Positions 44,501 to 56,039 of a stretch of DNA of 64,000 nucleotides are shown piece after piece. The notes under the pieces were generated by a model, which ran no database searches, had not been told where the DNA came from, and was given only the letters and a program-made list of their open reading frames with translations. Each line of letters begins with the position of its first letter. Within the stretch, counting starts at the first letter, position 1. Source of the DNA: Protopterus annectens. Its lineage: Eukaryota > Chordata > Ceratodontiformes > Protopteridae. A program made the position numbers and the translations under genes. Location: NCBI RefSeq assembly GCF_019279795.1, contig NC_056725.1:1615700301-1615764300 (forward strand), read 5' to 3'.

Positions 44501-46290
44501 TATGAACTATGTACAAGTTATTAGCTATGTTTGGAGTGCTTCTGAATTTCCAGTCACCTGCATCTTCTCATAGAGGTGGCTCCAGAAATGTGTTCACCTC
44601 ACAGGCAGCTCATCTCTTACTACAGTAAGAGGACCTGTATTGCATATTACCTACAGTGATGCTGATACTGTTATTGGAGGATTGATTTGCCTTTAAACTA
44701 TACAAAGATGCTTATTTATGCTTAGTCATCTCTACAGATTTACTGCAACTGTCATTTCAAATTTAATTTGTGTCATAGGGAATTGATTTTGTGTGACTAA
44801 ACACTGCAAACTAACTTTCAAGTGTATTAGGCATTTATGTTATGGACACGTGCAATGGAAGTGACATTATCTTTGAACCTTGTGTCTTAAAGTACTCTGA
44901 TAATGCATCTCCTAGCGCTGTCATTCATTTGAAGTTGCAGTATTTAGGAAGCCCCACATTTAAGCACTTTCTTACAGGAAAAGAGCAAATGGAATGTCAT
45001 GCACTAAGGACATTGTCACTGAGTGTAACAAGTTGTAGAACTGAATGCAAAGTGCTGTGTGGTCAAGAGCTCTCGGAAAGAAGGAAGGAGTGGATACTAG
45101 TGTTTTTTTTTTGGTTTGGACTATGTGCAAGTGTTTAGCAACAGTTTGTGAGATTCAGTATTGCTGTCTTCTTCTCTCCTACTGTTTCAAGTAGAGTTGG
45201 CTCTGTCCATGTAATTATGTTATAGTTATCCCAGTCGTTGTTACTACCAGAGGATTAGTACTGTACACTTCTCACTTAGTTAGGTAATGTGGTAGTCAGA
45301 GGCACCGTAATTAATGAACTGCAATAAACTGCATGTATTAGTGAGTTATCCAGACACAAACCTAGGGATTCGGAAAGAACCTTTGTGCTAGTGTTACAGG
45401 ATGCAGTAAAAGGCCTTGTTTCCATGATGTCGTATTGTGATTCAGAGACACATTAGCTGCAATGCAGAAAGTCTCATTATCAGCTAATTTGCTTCTGGCT
45501 GAATCAAGGTTAACTACTGCAAATGCAGATGAACACTTTCCTGTATTAATTTATAGTTATGGTCAATGCATCATGTTAGCACATGCACCCCCCTTTCACT
45601 CTCCCACACAAAGATTTGCACAAAGACTCGCACACAGAATCTCTGACAGACAGAGAGACATATGAACAGAGAGAGATACACACAGGCACTTAGAGAGAGA
45701 CACACACCATATAACCCATACCTGCCCCTGTGCTGTCATATCATCCCTGATGTCTCCTTTTTCCTGCCTGATAAATCACAGATTATTACAGTCAGTTTAA
45801 TGCCAGATATTAGAGTTTCACACTTCATATCTTTTAGTTAATGCATGGTAGTCCAAAATTTGTTATACTATCCACCTTCTATGTTTGTAAAAGGAATAAT
45901 TAAAATTCATCCCTATTTGTCCCACTGTTAATTTTGGTGTTGCCTAGCTCTCTTGTGCTAAGAGGTTGAGCGGTTGCTTTATGTTCCCTGTCCCACTTCC
46001 TTTTAACTCACCAGATGTTGCAGGCATTGAATAATGCCTGAGATCCTCATTGTATATTATAAAAAAGAAAAACAAAACTTGCTGCACTAAATTATGTTTC
46101 CTGGGGCATGGGTGCAGGTGGTAAGTGGTGGATAGTGATCCCTTGACTTTGTGTTGCAGGCTTTGCTCGTTAGTGTAGGGGTGCTTGGAAGTATGAGAGC
46201 CATCTCAACCCACAAACACACACGGACACCCTCACTCATTTATCCCCCCAACACACACAAACACAGCCCCCTCCCCAGCTGACTGCACTC
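44501..46290. other. Non-coding region
   Basis: No recognisable gene. A purine/AC-rich stretch (CACAGAGAGA-type) lies at 45640-45710. Confidence 0.5.
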
Positions 46291-46291
46291 A

Positions 46292-46372
<81 letters not shown>
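46291..46372. repeat. (CA)n microsatellite
   Basis: About 40 CA units. Confidence 0.97.
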
Positions 46373-46375
<3 letters not shown>

Positions 46376-48788
46376 TATACATGCACTAAACCTACCCCCC
46401 TCACTACCCTCCCAACTGTTATCTCCCAGGCAGACACACTTTCACACATTCTTTCACATACACACACACCCTAATACTACCTGACTACTAAACTCCTCAA
46501 CACTTTATTATGATGAATGAACATAGCCTTTTTGCAGTGTTCATTACCATGAGCTGCCAGGGGAGGCTGTGGAACAAATCCAAATGCACAGCAACACGAA
46601 ATATCCAAAAAATACACTCATAGGCTGTGCTAATTTACACAGCCAAGCGATTCTCTGAATCACTCAGCTGCAGAAATACCTTACCACAGACATATCCATG
46701 GGGAAAGAACATGGCTTTTTAGCATATGTCTCTTCCACAGAATGCCTTATTTGCATCTAGCATGGCCACAGGGACAGACCATGGCAGTGTTACACATCTT
46801 CATGCAAAAGCGCTGTGATATGGACGTTTCTGTATACAAAAAAGTTACCTTGCTATAACTTATGAATTCGGGCCTAGTATAGAAAGAAATGCATTAGGTA
46901 TCATTCATTAATCAAGATAGTCTCCTATATAAATAAATTGTATGTAATAAAATATTTAGTAAATTATTCTCTTCAATAATAATTATTCCTATACTCATTT
47001 TCTATAACTCTAGTAGAATTAACTATATTCACTTTAAATGCACTTTCTAACAATCATTCTTACAACATAACTAATATGCTTTAGAAACTGGTTTTACCTT
47101 TATATTTTTCTGTTCCCATTCTATACTCTTCTGTTTTCCTCAATAGGTAAATATGAGTGAAGTGTTCAATTTACCATCAATAAGTGCCACAGATTTATGC
47201 ACTTTTTATTTCTGTTTTTATGACTGTTTCATGCATTCTTGTAATTTAGGAGTTTTTCTCCCAACCACACCACCACTGAAAAGGGGGTTTCATGCCCAGT
47301 TGGACTTTTCTGTTAAACAAATACAAATAAATTTAATTATATAATCTCTAGGTAACTCTGGCACTGCTAGGACACTGTCAATGCCATCCTATATCTGGCA
47401 AAGTTTGGCTTGATTTTTTGACTCTTCCCCTTGTTAAATCAAGTTCCACTTTGCTTTTCAAAGTACTTCCTAGACTTTGATACTTTCTGACAGTTCCATC
47501 GTATAATTCCTTATCTAGTGTCATTGCTGTAGACCTAGTGTCCAGAACAGAATGAGAATTTAACGCCCACACAATTCCCCTGACTGTCTGTCAGTGACGT
47601 ATCAAATAGTGTAATAGACTAGTACAAAAAGCCATCTGTTAACCTGTAAGCTTAATAACTTTCCAATTACTGATAGTAATTCCATTTTCTATAATTTTAA
47701 AAGAAAACAACAGACAACCTGCCTTCTAAGTGCACTGTACCTACATGCCTTTTGAAAAAATGTTCAGACTTGGTAATTTGCAAGTTGGAGAACTGCTTCT
47801 GCATTAATGAAGCAACATGCTGTCTTTGGTAACTTTAGGTGAATAGTAGGCATTATTGTGTTAATAATGCAATTTAGTGTGTTGTGTGGTAATCTACAAA
47901 TTTAATGAAAAACTACTTTTCAGTTAGTTATTGCACATGAAGAGAATAGGCTCAGACATGTTCTCTATTAAGGTATGAAATTAAGACTTCAGAAGTGTTC
48001 AGTTTTTAAATTAGCTATTTTTTGGTATGTGTTATCGGATTCATACAGCTTATATATAAGTACTTCACAGTAAAACTTGTCTTTATAGGATATTATCAGC
48101 ACTCATTTCTTGCATACTTTGTGCACTCATTTGCTGAGCTGTTGCATTATGCAGTTCATTATCAATGTTGTCCATTGTTTGTATCTAGCTACAGTCTGCA
48201 CCGGTCTAGCTGGTATTATTATGCATTGCAGTTGCAGCTGATTCAGACAATTCTGATACATCATTAGTTCCTGCAACAAAATATTTAAATTTATTAATTT
48301 CTTATGCTACTGATGGAGTGAAAAACTATTTAACAATGTATATATATTTTTTAAATCTTTCCGTATTTATTCTTGAAAAAATGTGTTGAAAACATGTTTT
48401 CAAAAATAGGTACTGGTTAAAATTATAGATTTGTGACTTGAAGTAAACACATCTTTTGCTTAGATCTCACAATAGCCAACAGTACTGTGGTTATAAAACA
48501 TTCTGAAAAGGATGACGCAGTAATAACAGTAAAGAAAGACAATATGCTGCCATTGTAGATGCCATGCTTTTCAGGGCTAATTTATATCTGCATTTGCCCT
48601 ACAATCTGTACATTGGTACCTAAACACAAACTATATATATTTTTTTCCCAATAGGAATAACATAACAGGTCTAAATGTGCCTTCTTGCGTGACAGTTTTC
48701 CATTGTTACCATGTATTTATGCTTTCTCTAAGATACAAAAATTATGTTAACTGACTTAGCATAACTGCTATGATACAGGGTAATTCCT
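46373..48788. other. AT-rich non-coding region
   Basis: No coding signal. TTATGAATTCGGGCC (about 46859-46873) resembles, in reverse orientation, the GGGCCGGATTCATGAA at 3749 and may mark an old DNA-transposon end. Confidence 0.45.
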
Positions 48789-48957
48789 AGGACAATTGAT
48801 TTCTTTCAAATTAGTGTATACAGACATTTTCTGAAATATTACCTTCTTTTTTTAAAATTAATTTTTGCGCCTCGGACAATTGGTTTCTTTTAAATTATTA
48901 CAATATACAGACATTTCCACAAACATTATCTGCTTTTCGGAAAAATAATTTTTGTTT
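48789..48957. repeat. Diverged tandem duplication (~85 bp unit)
   Basis: GGACAATTGATTTCTTTCAA (48790) and GGACAATTGGTTTCTTTTAA (48875) start two similar units, each ending near AATAATTTTTG/AATTAATTTTTG. Confidence 0.75.
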
Positions 48958-49296
48958 AAAGCTATGCACAGTGGTGACCTGCAATCTGTAAGATTAGCTG
49001 CTGCTGACTTCAGCCCCCAGCATGCTGCATAGCTCCCTTTTTCATGGTGCCGCCACATACTTTGGCAAACCCCATGTGTCTGTTTGTCAGAAGGGCCATG
49101 TTTCTCCAGACAAGAATGACTTCTTGAACTTCATAAGCTAGGAATGCTCTGTGACCACAGCAGTGGCCTCATACTGCAGCTGGTTACACTGCTGGACAGA
49201 AGAGAAGCTCTAACCTTTCATTATGTGCTGAGAATTGTAGCTGATGGGGGTGCGCAGGGGATGTTGCACAAGGTCACGTGCCTTGCCTCACAGTGA
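48958..49296. other. Non-coding, 5' side of 39-bp array
   Basis: No gene or repeat recognised before the array starts. Confidence 0.5.
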
Positions 49297-49649
49297 CATA
49301 TATCTCAGAGATCATGTACCCTACATCCATGGTGATGCATATGTCAGAGATCATGTACCCTACATCCATGGTGATGCATATGTCAGAAATCATGTACCCT
49401 ACATCCATGGTGACGCATATGTCAGAAATCATGTACCCTGCATTCATGGTGACGCATATGTCAGAGATCATGTACCCTGCATCCATGGTGACGCATATGT
49501 CAGAAATCATGTACCCTGCATTCATGGTGACGCATATGTCAGAGATCATGTACCCTACATCCATGGTGACGCATATGTCAGAGATCATGTACCCTGCATC
49601 CATGGTGATGCATATGTCAGAAATCATGTACCCTGCATTCATGGCGATA
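49297..49649 (+). repeat. 39-bp tandem array, 9 units
   Basis: Unit CATATGTCAGAGATCATG... of 39 bp: a first 41-bp unit (49297-49337) and eight 39-bp units from 49338. Unit variants alternate GAGATC/GAAATC, CTACATCC/CTGCATTC and GATG/GACG. Since 39 is divisible by 3, frames stay open through it on both strands, which explains the long repetitive open frames here. It sits directly before the DIRS reverse transcriptase. Confidence 0.97.
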
Positions 49650-49689
49650 TATATTTCATTAGTCATCCCTACTTTTGGCTACTGCTGCC

Positions 49690-50077
49690 TGTCTGTCATC
49701 TTTGTGAAAGTTTTGAAATTCAGAATGCTCGCCTTACATTCATTCCTAGAGTTACATCCAGACCACTATTTCATTGTGACACGAGATATTCAGGATTTTT
49801 ATCATCATATTCCTATTGCTCCCAGTTTCAGGAAATTTATGAGATTTGCTGTGTCTGGCTCACATTATCAATTTTTAGCATTACCCTTTATGCTATCAAA
49901 TGCACCTTGAGGGTTTACAAAGTGCCTGGCCCCAGTTGTTTCTTATTGCAGAACCTGAGGCATATGCATTTTTTTTATTTAAATGACTTGCTAAGTTGTG
50001 CAAATTCTGTATCTAGGTGCTTGGTGTCCTTAGTTAAGGTCACATTCTTCCTTTCCCACCTGGGTTTCAAAATGTAA
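49690..50077 (+). pseudogene. DIRS reverse transcriptase
   Basis: VKVLKFRMLALHSFLEL, VTRDIQDFYHHIPIAPSFRK (block A, Asp present), MRFAVSGSHYQFLALPF, then a frameshift at about 49910. The other frame gives the active-site box YLNDLL, where related elements have YLDDLL, so one catalytic Asp is Asn. The fragment lacks the N-terminal fingers, which may have been replaced by the 39-bp array. Confidence 0.85.
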
Positions 50078-50150
50078 CCTTCAAAAGTCCTTCCTCATAC
50101 TCTCTCAATGAATTGTTTTCCTGGGGTGTTAGATAGACACAGTAAAAAGG

Positions 50151-51180
50151 ATGGCTTTCCTGCCAGAAGACAAAGATGTGACTTATCAGAGCATTTTCTT
50201 GGATATCTCTGCCCTAGACATGGCCTCAGCAAGTGAGTTCCCCAAAATGTTAAGCCTCATGGCATCAGTAATCCTCATGATACCACTAGCCAGACTGCAC
50301 ATGAGAAAAATTCAATGGTACTTGAAGAATTGTTGGACCCAGTACCTTCATCCCTTGGATTTACAGGTACTGGGATTTGTGAAACAGGAAATGCAGTGGT
50401 GGATGGATCGACGGTCTCGGAATTCAGGACCCCCTTTCGCTCTTCAGACCCCAATCCAATCTGTACAAAAAGACTTTGCAGGTTTTGTGTTGGGAGCAGT
50501 TTGGTCACAAGGAATGTGTGGTCCTCAGGACATGCCGAAGCACATAAATGTAAAAGAGACATTGGCTATGATTCATGCTTTAAATGTTCTTCACCACTTA
50601 TGGGCTTTGGTAGCCCCTTCTAGTGCTCACAGACAACACTACCATTGTGCAGTACCTGAATAAGCAAGGGAGTACAAGGCCATCACTGCCAACTGACCTT
50701 TTTGTCAGTTGGCAGTGATGGCCTGGAAGCTTCCTCTACAGTACTCTGACTCTTCAGACCTCATACATTCCATCAGAGCAAAATACAGTGACAAAAACAC
50801 TAGCCAGATCTAGGACAGGCCCACATGAGTGGAAGCTCCACATAGACATCTTCCAGGACTTGATCCAGAAGTGATGAACACTTCAAATAGATCAGCTCAT
50901 CTCTTTTCAAAACAGACAACTGACAAAATTCTGTTCAAGACATTCTTGCAACCATGAATGGAAGACAGATCCTGTATCATTCTCAAGGTTGGAAATGTAT
51001 GCATTTACACCCTTTCCAACAATTTCCAAGGTACTTCTAAAAATTCAGAAAGAATTACCAAAGATCACTGTGGTAATTCTCTTTTGGCCTGTTAAGACCC
51101 AAGCAAAGTTACTTCTCCCTTTTAATGGAATTGGCCAAGGGCAATTACCAAAAGCTTACTCACAGATTTGATCTGCTCAT
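50151..51180 (+). pseudogene. DIRS RNase H and downstream segment
   Basis: The frame 50151-50663 covers the connection domain (LMASVILMIPLARLHMRKIQ) and RNase H: QKDFAGFVLGAVW (Asp kept) and HINVKETLAMIHAL (Glu kept). TDN appears in another frame near 50627. A perfect 21-bp inverted repeat (50677-50724) interrupts the following helix. Then come ARSRTGPHEWKLH, DLIQK, FQNRQLTKFCS and LEMYAFTPFPTISKVLLKI, all standard in DIRS between RNase H and the recombinase. Several stops. Confidence 0.85.
50677..50724. repeat. Perfect 21-bp inverted repeat in RNase H
   Basis: Arms 50677-50697 and 50704-50724 are exact reverse complements (AGGCCATCACTGCCAACTGA... against ...CAGTTGGCAGTGATGGCCT) with a 6-base loop CTTTTT. 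It disrupts the expected coding sequence. Confidence 0.95.
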
Positions 51181-51329
51181 ACAGCATCAGGGGTGAATGG
51201 AACACCCCATCTTAGAGAAATTGCAACTGATAGCCTGGATGAATGTATTTTGATACATTTTAGCACTTGTTCCATGAGGATATGCAGCAGGTATGTAAGG
51301 AGGCAATAAAGCCTGTAACTATAAAACCT

Positions 51330-51860
51330 TAACATTTATAAGTGGTGGTGCCTACCCAATAACTAAGATTCAAAAAGTTTTTTGATTCCCCCCTGGTTTT
51401 GAAATATTTGTGTGAGCCACTTAGAGATGGTTTGTCATATGTTTCTATCAAAGTGCATCTTGTGCACATCTCAGCTTGTTTGCCCATGGATCTCTCTCTT
51501 TCATTTCTTGCTGTTGTCAAACAGTTTATGAAAGGAGTGTTTCATGTGAGACCCCCTGGAAAGCAAATTTATCCTACCTTGGATCTCAGTTTTGTTCTTG
51601 AAAAATTGACCTTACCTCTCACTGAACCTGCCTCTCAGGCTGACTTATGGTTCTTTACTTGGAAGACTGTTTAGTCATTGCTCTGATGTTTGCAAGGTGA
51701 GTTTGTGAGCTGTAAGCTCTCATGATGGGTTAAAACTTTCTGATTTTTCACAAGGACAGGGTTGTATTACACACTAATCCATCATTCATAGCTAAAGTTG
51801 TTTCTGAATGTACCTTAAATCAAGCCATCATTTTCTCAGTGTATGGTCCTGATTTAAAAA
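51330..51860 (+). pseudogene. DIRS tyrosine recombinase, N-terminal part
   Basis: Open segment 51399-51674: LSYVSIKVHLVHISACLPMD (core-binding helices), VVKQFMKGVFHVRPP, LSFVLEKLTLPLTEPASQAD, ending at a stop after TWKTV. Further frames to 51860 retain the LNQAIIF strand region. The catalytic Arg box expected after TWKTV is not readable because of the stops. Confidence 0.8.
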
Positions 51861-52551
51861 AAAATCAAGGGAGAAAAGATTCCGCTTACTTAGTGAAAAT
51901 CAAGGGAGAAACGATTCCGCTTACTTAGTGAAATGCAATGGAGAAAAGATTCCGCTTACTTAGTGAAAAGCAAGGGAGAAAAGATTCCGCTTACTTAGTG
52001 AAAAGCAAGGGAGAAAAGATTCCGCTTACTTAGTGAAAATCAAGGGAGAAACGATTCCACTTACTTAGTGAAAAGCAAGGGAGAAAAGATTCCGCTTACT
52101 TAGTGAAAATCAAGGGAGAAACGATTCCGCTTACTTAGTGAAAAGCAAGGGAGAAAAGATTCCGCTTACTTAGTGAAAAGCAAGGGAGAAAAGATTCCGC
52201 TTACTTAGTGAAAAGCAAGGGAGAAAAGATTCCGCTTACTTAGTGAAAAGCAAGGGAGAAAAGATTCCGCTTACTTAGTGAAAAGCAAGGGAGAAAAGAT
52301 TCCGCTTACTTAGTGAAAAGCAAGGGAGAAAAGATTCCGCTTACTTAGTGAAAAGCAAGGGAGAAAAGATTCCGCTTACTTAGTGAAAAGCAAGGGAGAA
52401 AAGATTCCGCTTACTTAGTGAAAAGCAAGGGAGAAAAGATTCCGCTTACTTAGTAAAAAGCAAGGGAGAAAAAATTCTGCTTACTTAGTGAAAAGCAAGG
52501 GAGAAAAGATTCAGCTTACTTAGTGAAAAGCAAGGGAGAAAAGATTCAGCA
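51861..52551 (+). repeat. 35-bp tandem array, ~19.7 units
   Basis: Unit AAAAGCAAGGGAGAAAAGAT + TCCGCTTACTTAGTG, 35 bp, very homogeneous. Early units vary (AAAATC, AACGATT, GCAATGG). The last units read GATTCAGC and run seamlessly into recombinase coding sequence at about 52552. Period 35 shifts the reading frame each unit, so it destroys the frame. It appears to have grown from recombinase codons. Confidence 0.97.
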
Positions 52552-52760
52552 TACCTTGGATGTGCACAGGCAGCTCAGATACTACTTTGTCAGAACAATA
52601 TCCTTTTGAAGGCTATACAGCTGTCTGTCTCCTACAAAGGGGCTACAGAAGTTCAGTCTGTCTCTAGCAAACTAATGCACCATGGTTGTCCTCTGTTATT
52701 GTTGTCTGTTACTCCCACAGTGGTAAATCTCTTCCAGACTAGGTTAAGGATCACTTGACT
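52552..52760 (+). pseudogene. DIRS tyrosine recombinase, C-terminal part
   Basis: Reads HTLDVHRQLRYYFVRT just after the array, then SYKG, WLSSVIVVCYSHSGKSL and a VKDHLTL end where relatives have a K-x-HSTR-type box. Frames shift twice. It completes the recombinase begun at 51330. Confidence 0.75.
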
Positions 52761-53171
52761 CTTTGATGACAAATTGGGAAGAGGTGGACTCTAGAAGCAT
52801 TCTAGAATCAGCAATTTTTTTCCCAGGGATGGTTTTAGCATTTTGGGGACCCCCAAGGACACTTTGAGTTTAAATATCACCCTTTCACTGCCACCCATCC
52901 TAAGCAACTTTTTAGTTCATGCTGCCAGAAGTAGTTTGCACAGACAAAACTGTAACTACAATTCTCTTATATTAACAAAGGCATGTGTACCACTCTTTGT
53001 TTGCACATCTCACAGTGGGGCAATCACAGTTACTGGCATTTAGTTGCAACAGTGATACATTACAACAACACTATGTACAGAAATAGACTTAGGTGAAATG
53101 ATGCCCTAGTTACTACCAACTGTTTCACCCCATCCCAACACACACATGTACATCCTCCAGTGCTCCCTTTT
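52761..53171. other. Non-coding region
   Basis: No gene recognised. Probably includes the DIRS 3' flank. Confidence 0.45.
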
Positions 53172-53636
53172 GTTGCCAGATTTCTGACTGGCCAGGTAGG
53201 GACAAAAAAAAAAAAAAAAAAAAAAAAAAAGGTCTTTCACGTTAAATGAAGACCAAAAAAAAAAAAAGGTCTGTCTTTAAACACGGAGCTTACTTGTGTT
53301 TAATGCAGAACATCAGGCAGTTCCACATTAAACACAAGTAGCTCAGTGTTTAGTGATTTTTGATTGGCCAGTATGCCGGTATATGCGCCAATCAAAAAAT
53401 CGCAAAACGAAGCTACTTATGTTTAATACGGAACTGCCTGATGTTCTGCAATAAACACAAGTAGCTCTTTGTTTAGCGATTTTTGATTGGCCCGTATGCC
53501 AGTATACAGGCCAATAAAAAAAAAAAAAAAAAAAAAAACGGAGGCTGTTTCGCCGGGATTTAAACCGGCAGTGCAGGACTTGGGATCGGGCTGCTGATCC
53601 CGGGACAATCCCGCTCAAATAGGGACATCTGGCAAC
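53172..53636. mobile_element. Foldback/MITE with tRNA-like 3' part
   Basis: The ends are inverted: GTTGCCAGAT (53172-53181) and ATCTGGCAAC (53627-53636). Inside, a long inverted repeat pairs about 53306-53370 with 53386-53450 around a centre near 53378 (GATTTTTGATTGGC / GCCAATCAAAAAATC), followed by a further direct partial copy to about 53515. A-runs lie at 53203-53230, 53252-53264 and 53517-53537. Near the right end, the minus strand has a B-box-like GGTTTAAATCC (53555-53565) in a tRNA-like context, so a SINE may form one end. Confidence 0.7.
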
Positions 53637-54887
53637 CCTTCCCCCATACCAATCTCCCCACACTGTGTACATTATATTTTTCATCCTTTTCTCACACGTT
53701 GCTTTACTCTTCAGTTTTTTCAAGAAGCCATGGCTTGCTATATTCTCTAAACTGCATTTTAAAGTTTTTTTTTCTTTTACATAACCTTTTCATTCCGTGA
53801 TGGCTTAAACAGAAATTATGATTAAGGGAAAAAAAAATCAGTGTGTTGCTGTTCAGCTTTAGTTTTTCTTGCATCCTTTCAAGACACCTTTCCTGAGCAA
53901 GACAGCACAGTAATAACCATTTAGGAAATATCTCAATTAAGCCAGGGTCCCCAGAAGTCAGGGGTTAATAGATGTCTGGAATGCATTTTACAGCATTTTC
54001 ATAAACTTTTAATCCAATGGCTGGCCTGAACTAAAACATCAGAATTTCAAGGAATATGTAAGTTATGCTCAGGGCTTAATGTTCAAAGCAGACAAAACAG
54101 TAGTTCACAATACACTAACATGCAAATTGTTGTGAGGATATACAAATTCTGCCTGCCTCCCCCCCTCCCCCCCAAAAAAGACAGTCACTGCCTGTGCATC
54201 TCCCTAGTATTAGATTGGGATGAAAGCAGAGGTTCAGAAGTACATGCTTATGTATTTCAAGTGACTGCTGTCATACAGATACATAGCATGCCTCTTCATT
54301 CCTCACAACTACCCTCCAAAGGCAGCCATGTGTATATGTGCCTAATGTGTGGTTGCCAGGAAAATGAAAAAAAAATAATGATTACAGTAATGTATTCCAC
54401 TTTGTTGCTTCTAAACGGTACACTGACCCCACACATGCTATAGTAACCTTTTTTGTACACCTCTGAGGTCTGCGAGAAAAGTAAAAGAAACAATGATGAC
54501 ACTGTCCCCAGCCCCAAACACAAGCTATAATGACCTCCTCTACACATTTCTAAGGTTTGAGTCTGATGAAAATTAAAGAAGTAAAGCTCACACCACTCCA
54601 CCCCCCTCACAACCTGCAGCAACCATTAGTACACACCCCTGAGCAAGGATGGTTCTAGAATAGGTGCAACTGAGGGCAGAGGCCACCACTAAGTCCATGT
54701 CAGTTATAGAGCCTGGGGTGTGTGTGACTTCTAGAAACTATAAATGTCTGAATGTTCTGTGTTGTATTTTTATGCCTTACATTTGAAATGTAATTATTTG
54801 TCTACTGCAGTTTTTACTGCTATGCAGAATAGTTAAGTATGTGCCTGGCATTACTGTGTGTATGTGCACAGATAAAAATCAGAGATA

Positions 54888-54890
<3 letters not shown>
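53637..54890. other. Non-coding region with degenerate ~90-bp repeats
   Basis: At 54300-54650, GCTATAGTAACCTTTTTT and GCTATAATGACCTCCTCT start two related units, with looser relatives on both sides. No coding signal. Confidence 0.45.

Positions 54891-54961
<71 letters not shown>
54891..54961. repeat. (CA)n microsatellite
   Basis: About 35 CA units. Confidence 0.97.
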
Positions 54962-54964
<3 letters not shown>

Positions 54965-55699
54965 CCTTCATGGAAACTGGAGGAATTCCATTTCACCTGT
55001 TGCATGTTTTTGAGGTGCTGGGATTAACTAGAGCACGTGGATAGATGCAAACACAGATAGGGATGGCATGGGTGCTCTACATAGTAAAATGTTACAGCCA
55101 AGCACTCAAGAGCAAAGCACTGTGAAATGGCAATGCTATTCACTGCACTTCTGTGCATCATCTTTCTGCCTATCTGCCAAAGATAGCCACCTATCATGTG
55201 TAATATCTATGTTTGTGATGGTAAGTGAAAAAAATATGGCCAGCTTGTTACTCTTAAATGCACTGCAAACATGCTTCCCCACACACAAGAGCAATGATAA
55301 TGCTGATGTTGTTTGTGCTACAAAATCAAAATAAAATATAACTAGCTTGGTATTCTTGCACTGCAACATGCAACATGCAAAACAGACAGACAGACACATG
55401 CACACACAACCACACACACACATACATATTTTGCACTGATTTCAGCAAACAGCAATGACCAAGAATAAAAAGGTATGTCCTGGGTTTGCGACCATGTGCC
55501 TGCTGAGCAAGTAAAGAAGGATGTAAGGGGTGGCCCTTGGTCATTGAAGTTAGAGGAAAGGGAATGTTTGTAGCAGCTGAAACGCAATGCTTGTGTTCAT
55601 CCTGGTTTGAACGATTACAGTAATTTAAAATGTATTTTAAAACTAAAATCACTTGACAGGTGATTTTTTTGTACATAATTAATTTTATGTACATTCATA
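54962..55699. other. Non-coding region
   Basis: No coding signal. Contains a short AC-rich stretch (55385-55425). Confidence 0.5.
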
Positions 55700-56030
55700 T
55701 ACAGTTTATTTTTCTTGCATACATATGCAGGTATGTTTTCTGTTGTTCTTATATATTTTTTAACATAGACTCCCTTTGAAGGGGCTGTTCTTTACAGTTG
55801 ATTGTGGCTGTTTTTGTACATGGCTTTGTGTGGATTTACAAATTGGCATATATACCTTTAAAACTTAACAGTATGTAGGTTCAGAGGAAAGGATGTGATG
55901 TCATTGTACTAGTTTTATTTAATGAAACAAGTATTCTTTGTCTGAAGAAGTTCACATATTTTGTGAATGAAGGCACTAATGAAATAAATATTTAAAGGTT
56001 CTACTGGTGTCTTCTTTTTAGCCATCTGGC
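55700..56030 (+). mobile_element. Penelope-like element 3' terminal remnant
   Basis: Carries a hammerhead-like core at 55942-55971: CTGAAGA, a stem-loop TTCAC...GTGAA, then TGAAGG. AAATAAATATTTAAAGG follows. It resembles the 3' end of the Penelope-like element at 63560-63640. No coding sequence remains. Confidence 0.5.
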
Positions 56031-56039
56031 TTGAATTAC

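Larger units (their letters stand above)
49650..52760 (+). mobile_element. DIRS1-like tyrosine-recombinase retrotransposon, degenerate
   Basis: Order: RT (49690-50077), RNase H (50151-50800), a conserved post-RNase H segment (50800-51180), tyrosine recombinase (51330-51860 and 52552-52760), interrupted by a 35-bp tandem array. No terminal repeats were defined. DIRS elements replicate via a circular intermediate integrated by the recombinase, so no target duplication is expected. Confidence 0.85.

Noticed and set aside
44842..45138. 98-residue open frame MDTCNGSDIIFEPC...
   Set aside because: No recognisable domain, no splice context, surroundings non-coding. Likely chance.
47378..47572. Small minus-strand frame with charged residues
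   Set aside because: Short, no homologous family recognised, no neighbouring exons.
49274..49666. Minus-strand 130-residue and plus-strand 277/210-residue repetitive open frames
   Set aside because: They result from the 39-bp unit being divisible by three. The repetitive part is not a gene; only the 3' end is DIRS RT.
49297..52551. Tandem arrays as a CRISPR array
   Set aside because: Units are directly adjacent with no unique spacers, the genome is vertebrate and no cas genes are present.
53343..53723. 126-residue minus-strand frame with poly-Phe
   Set aside because: Translation through A-runs and an inverted repeat of the foldback element.
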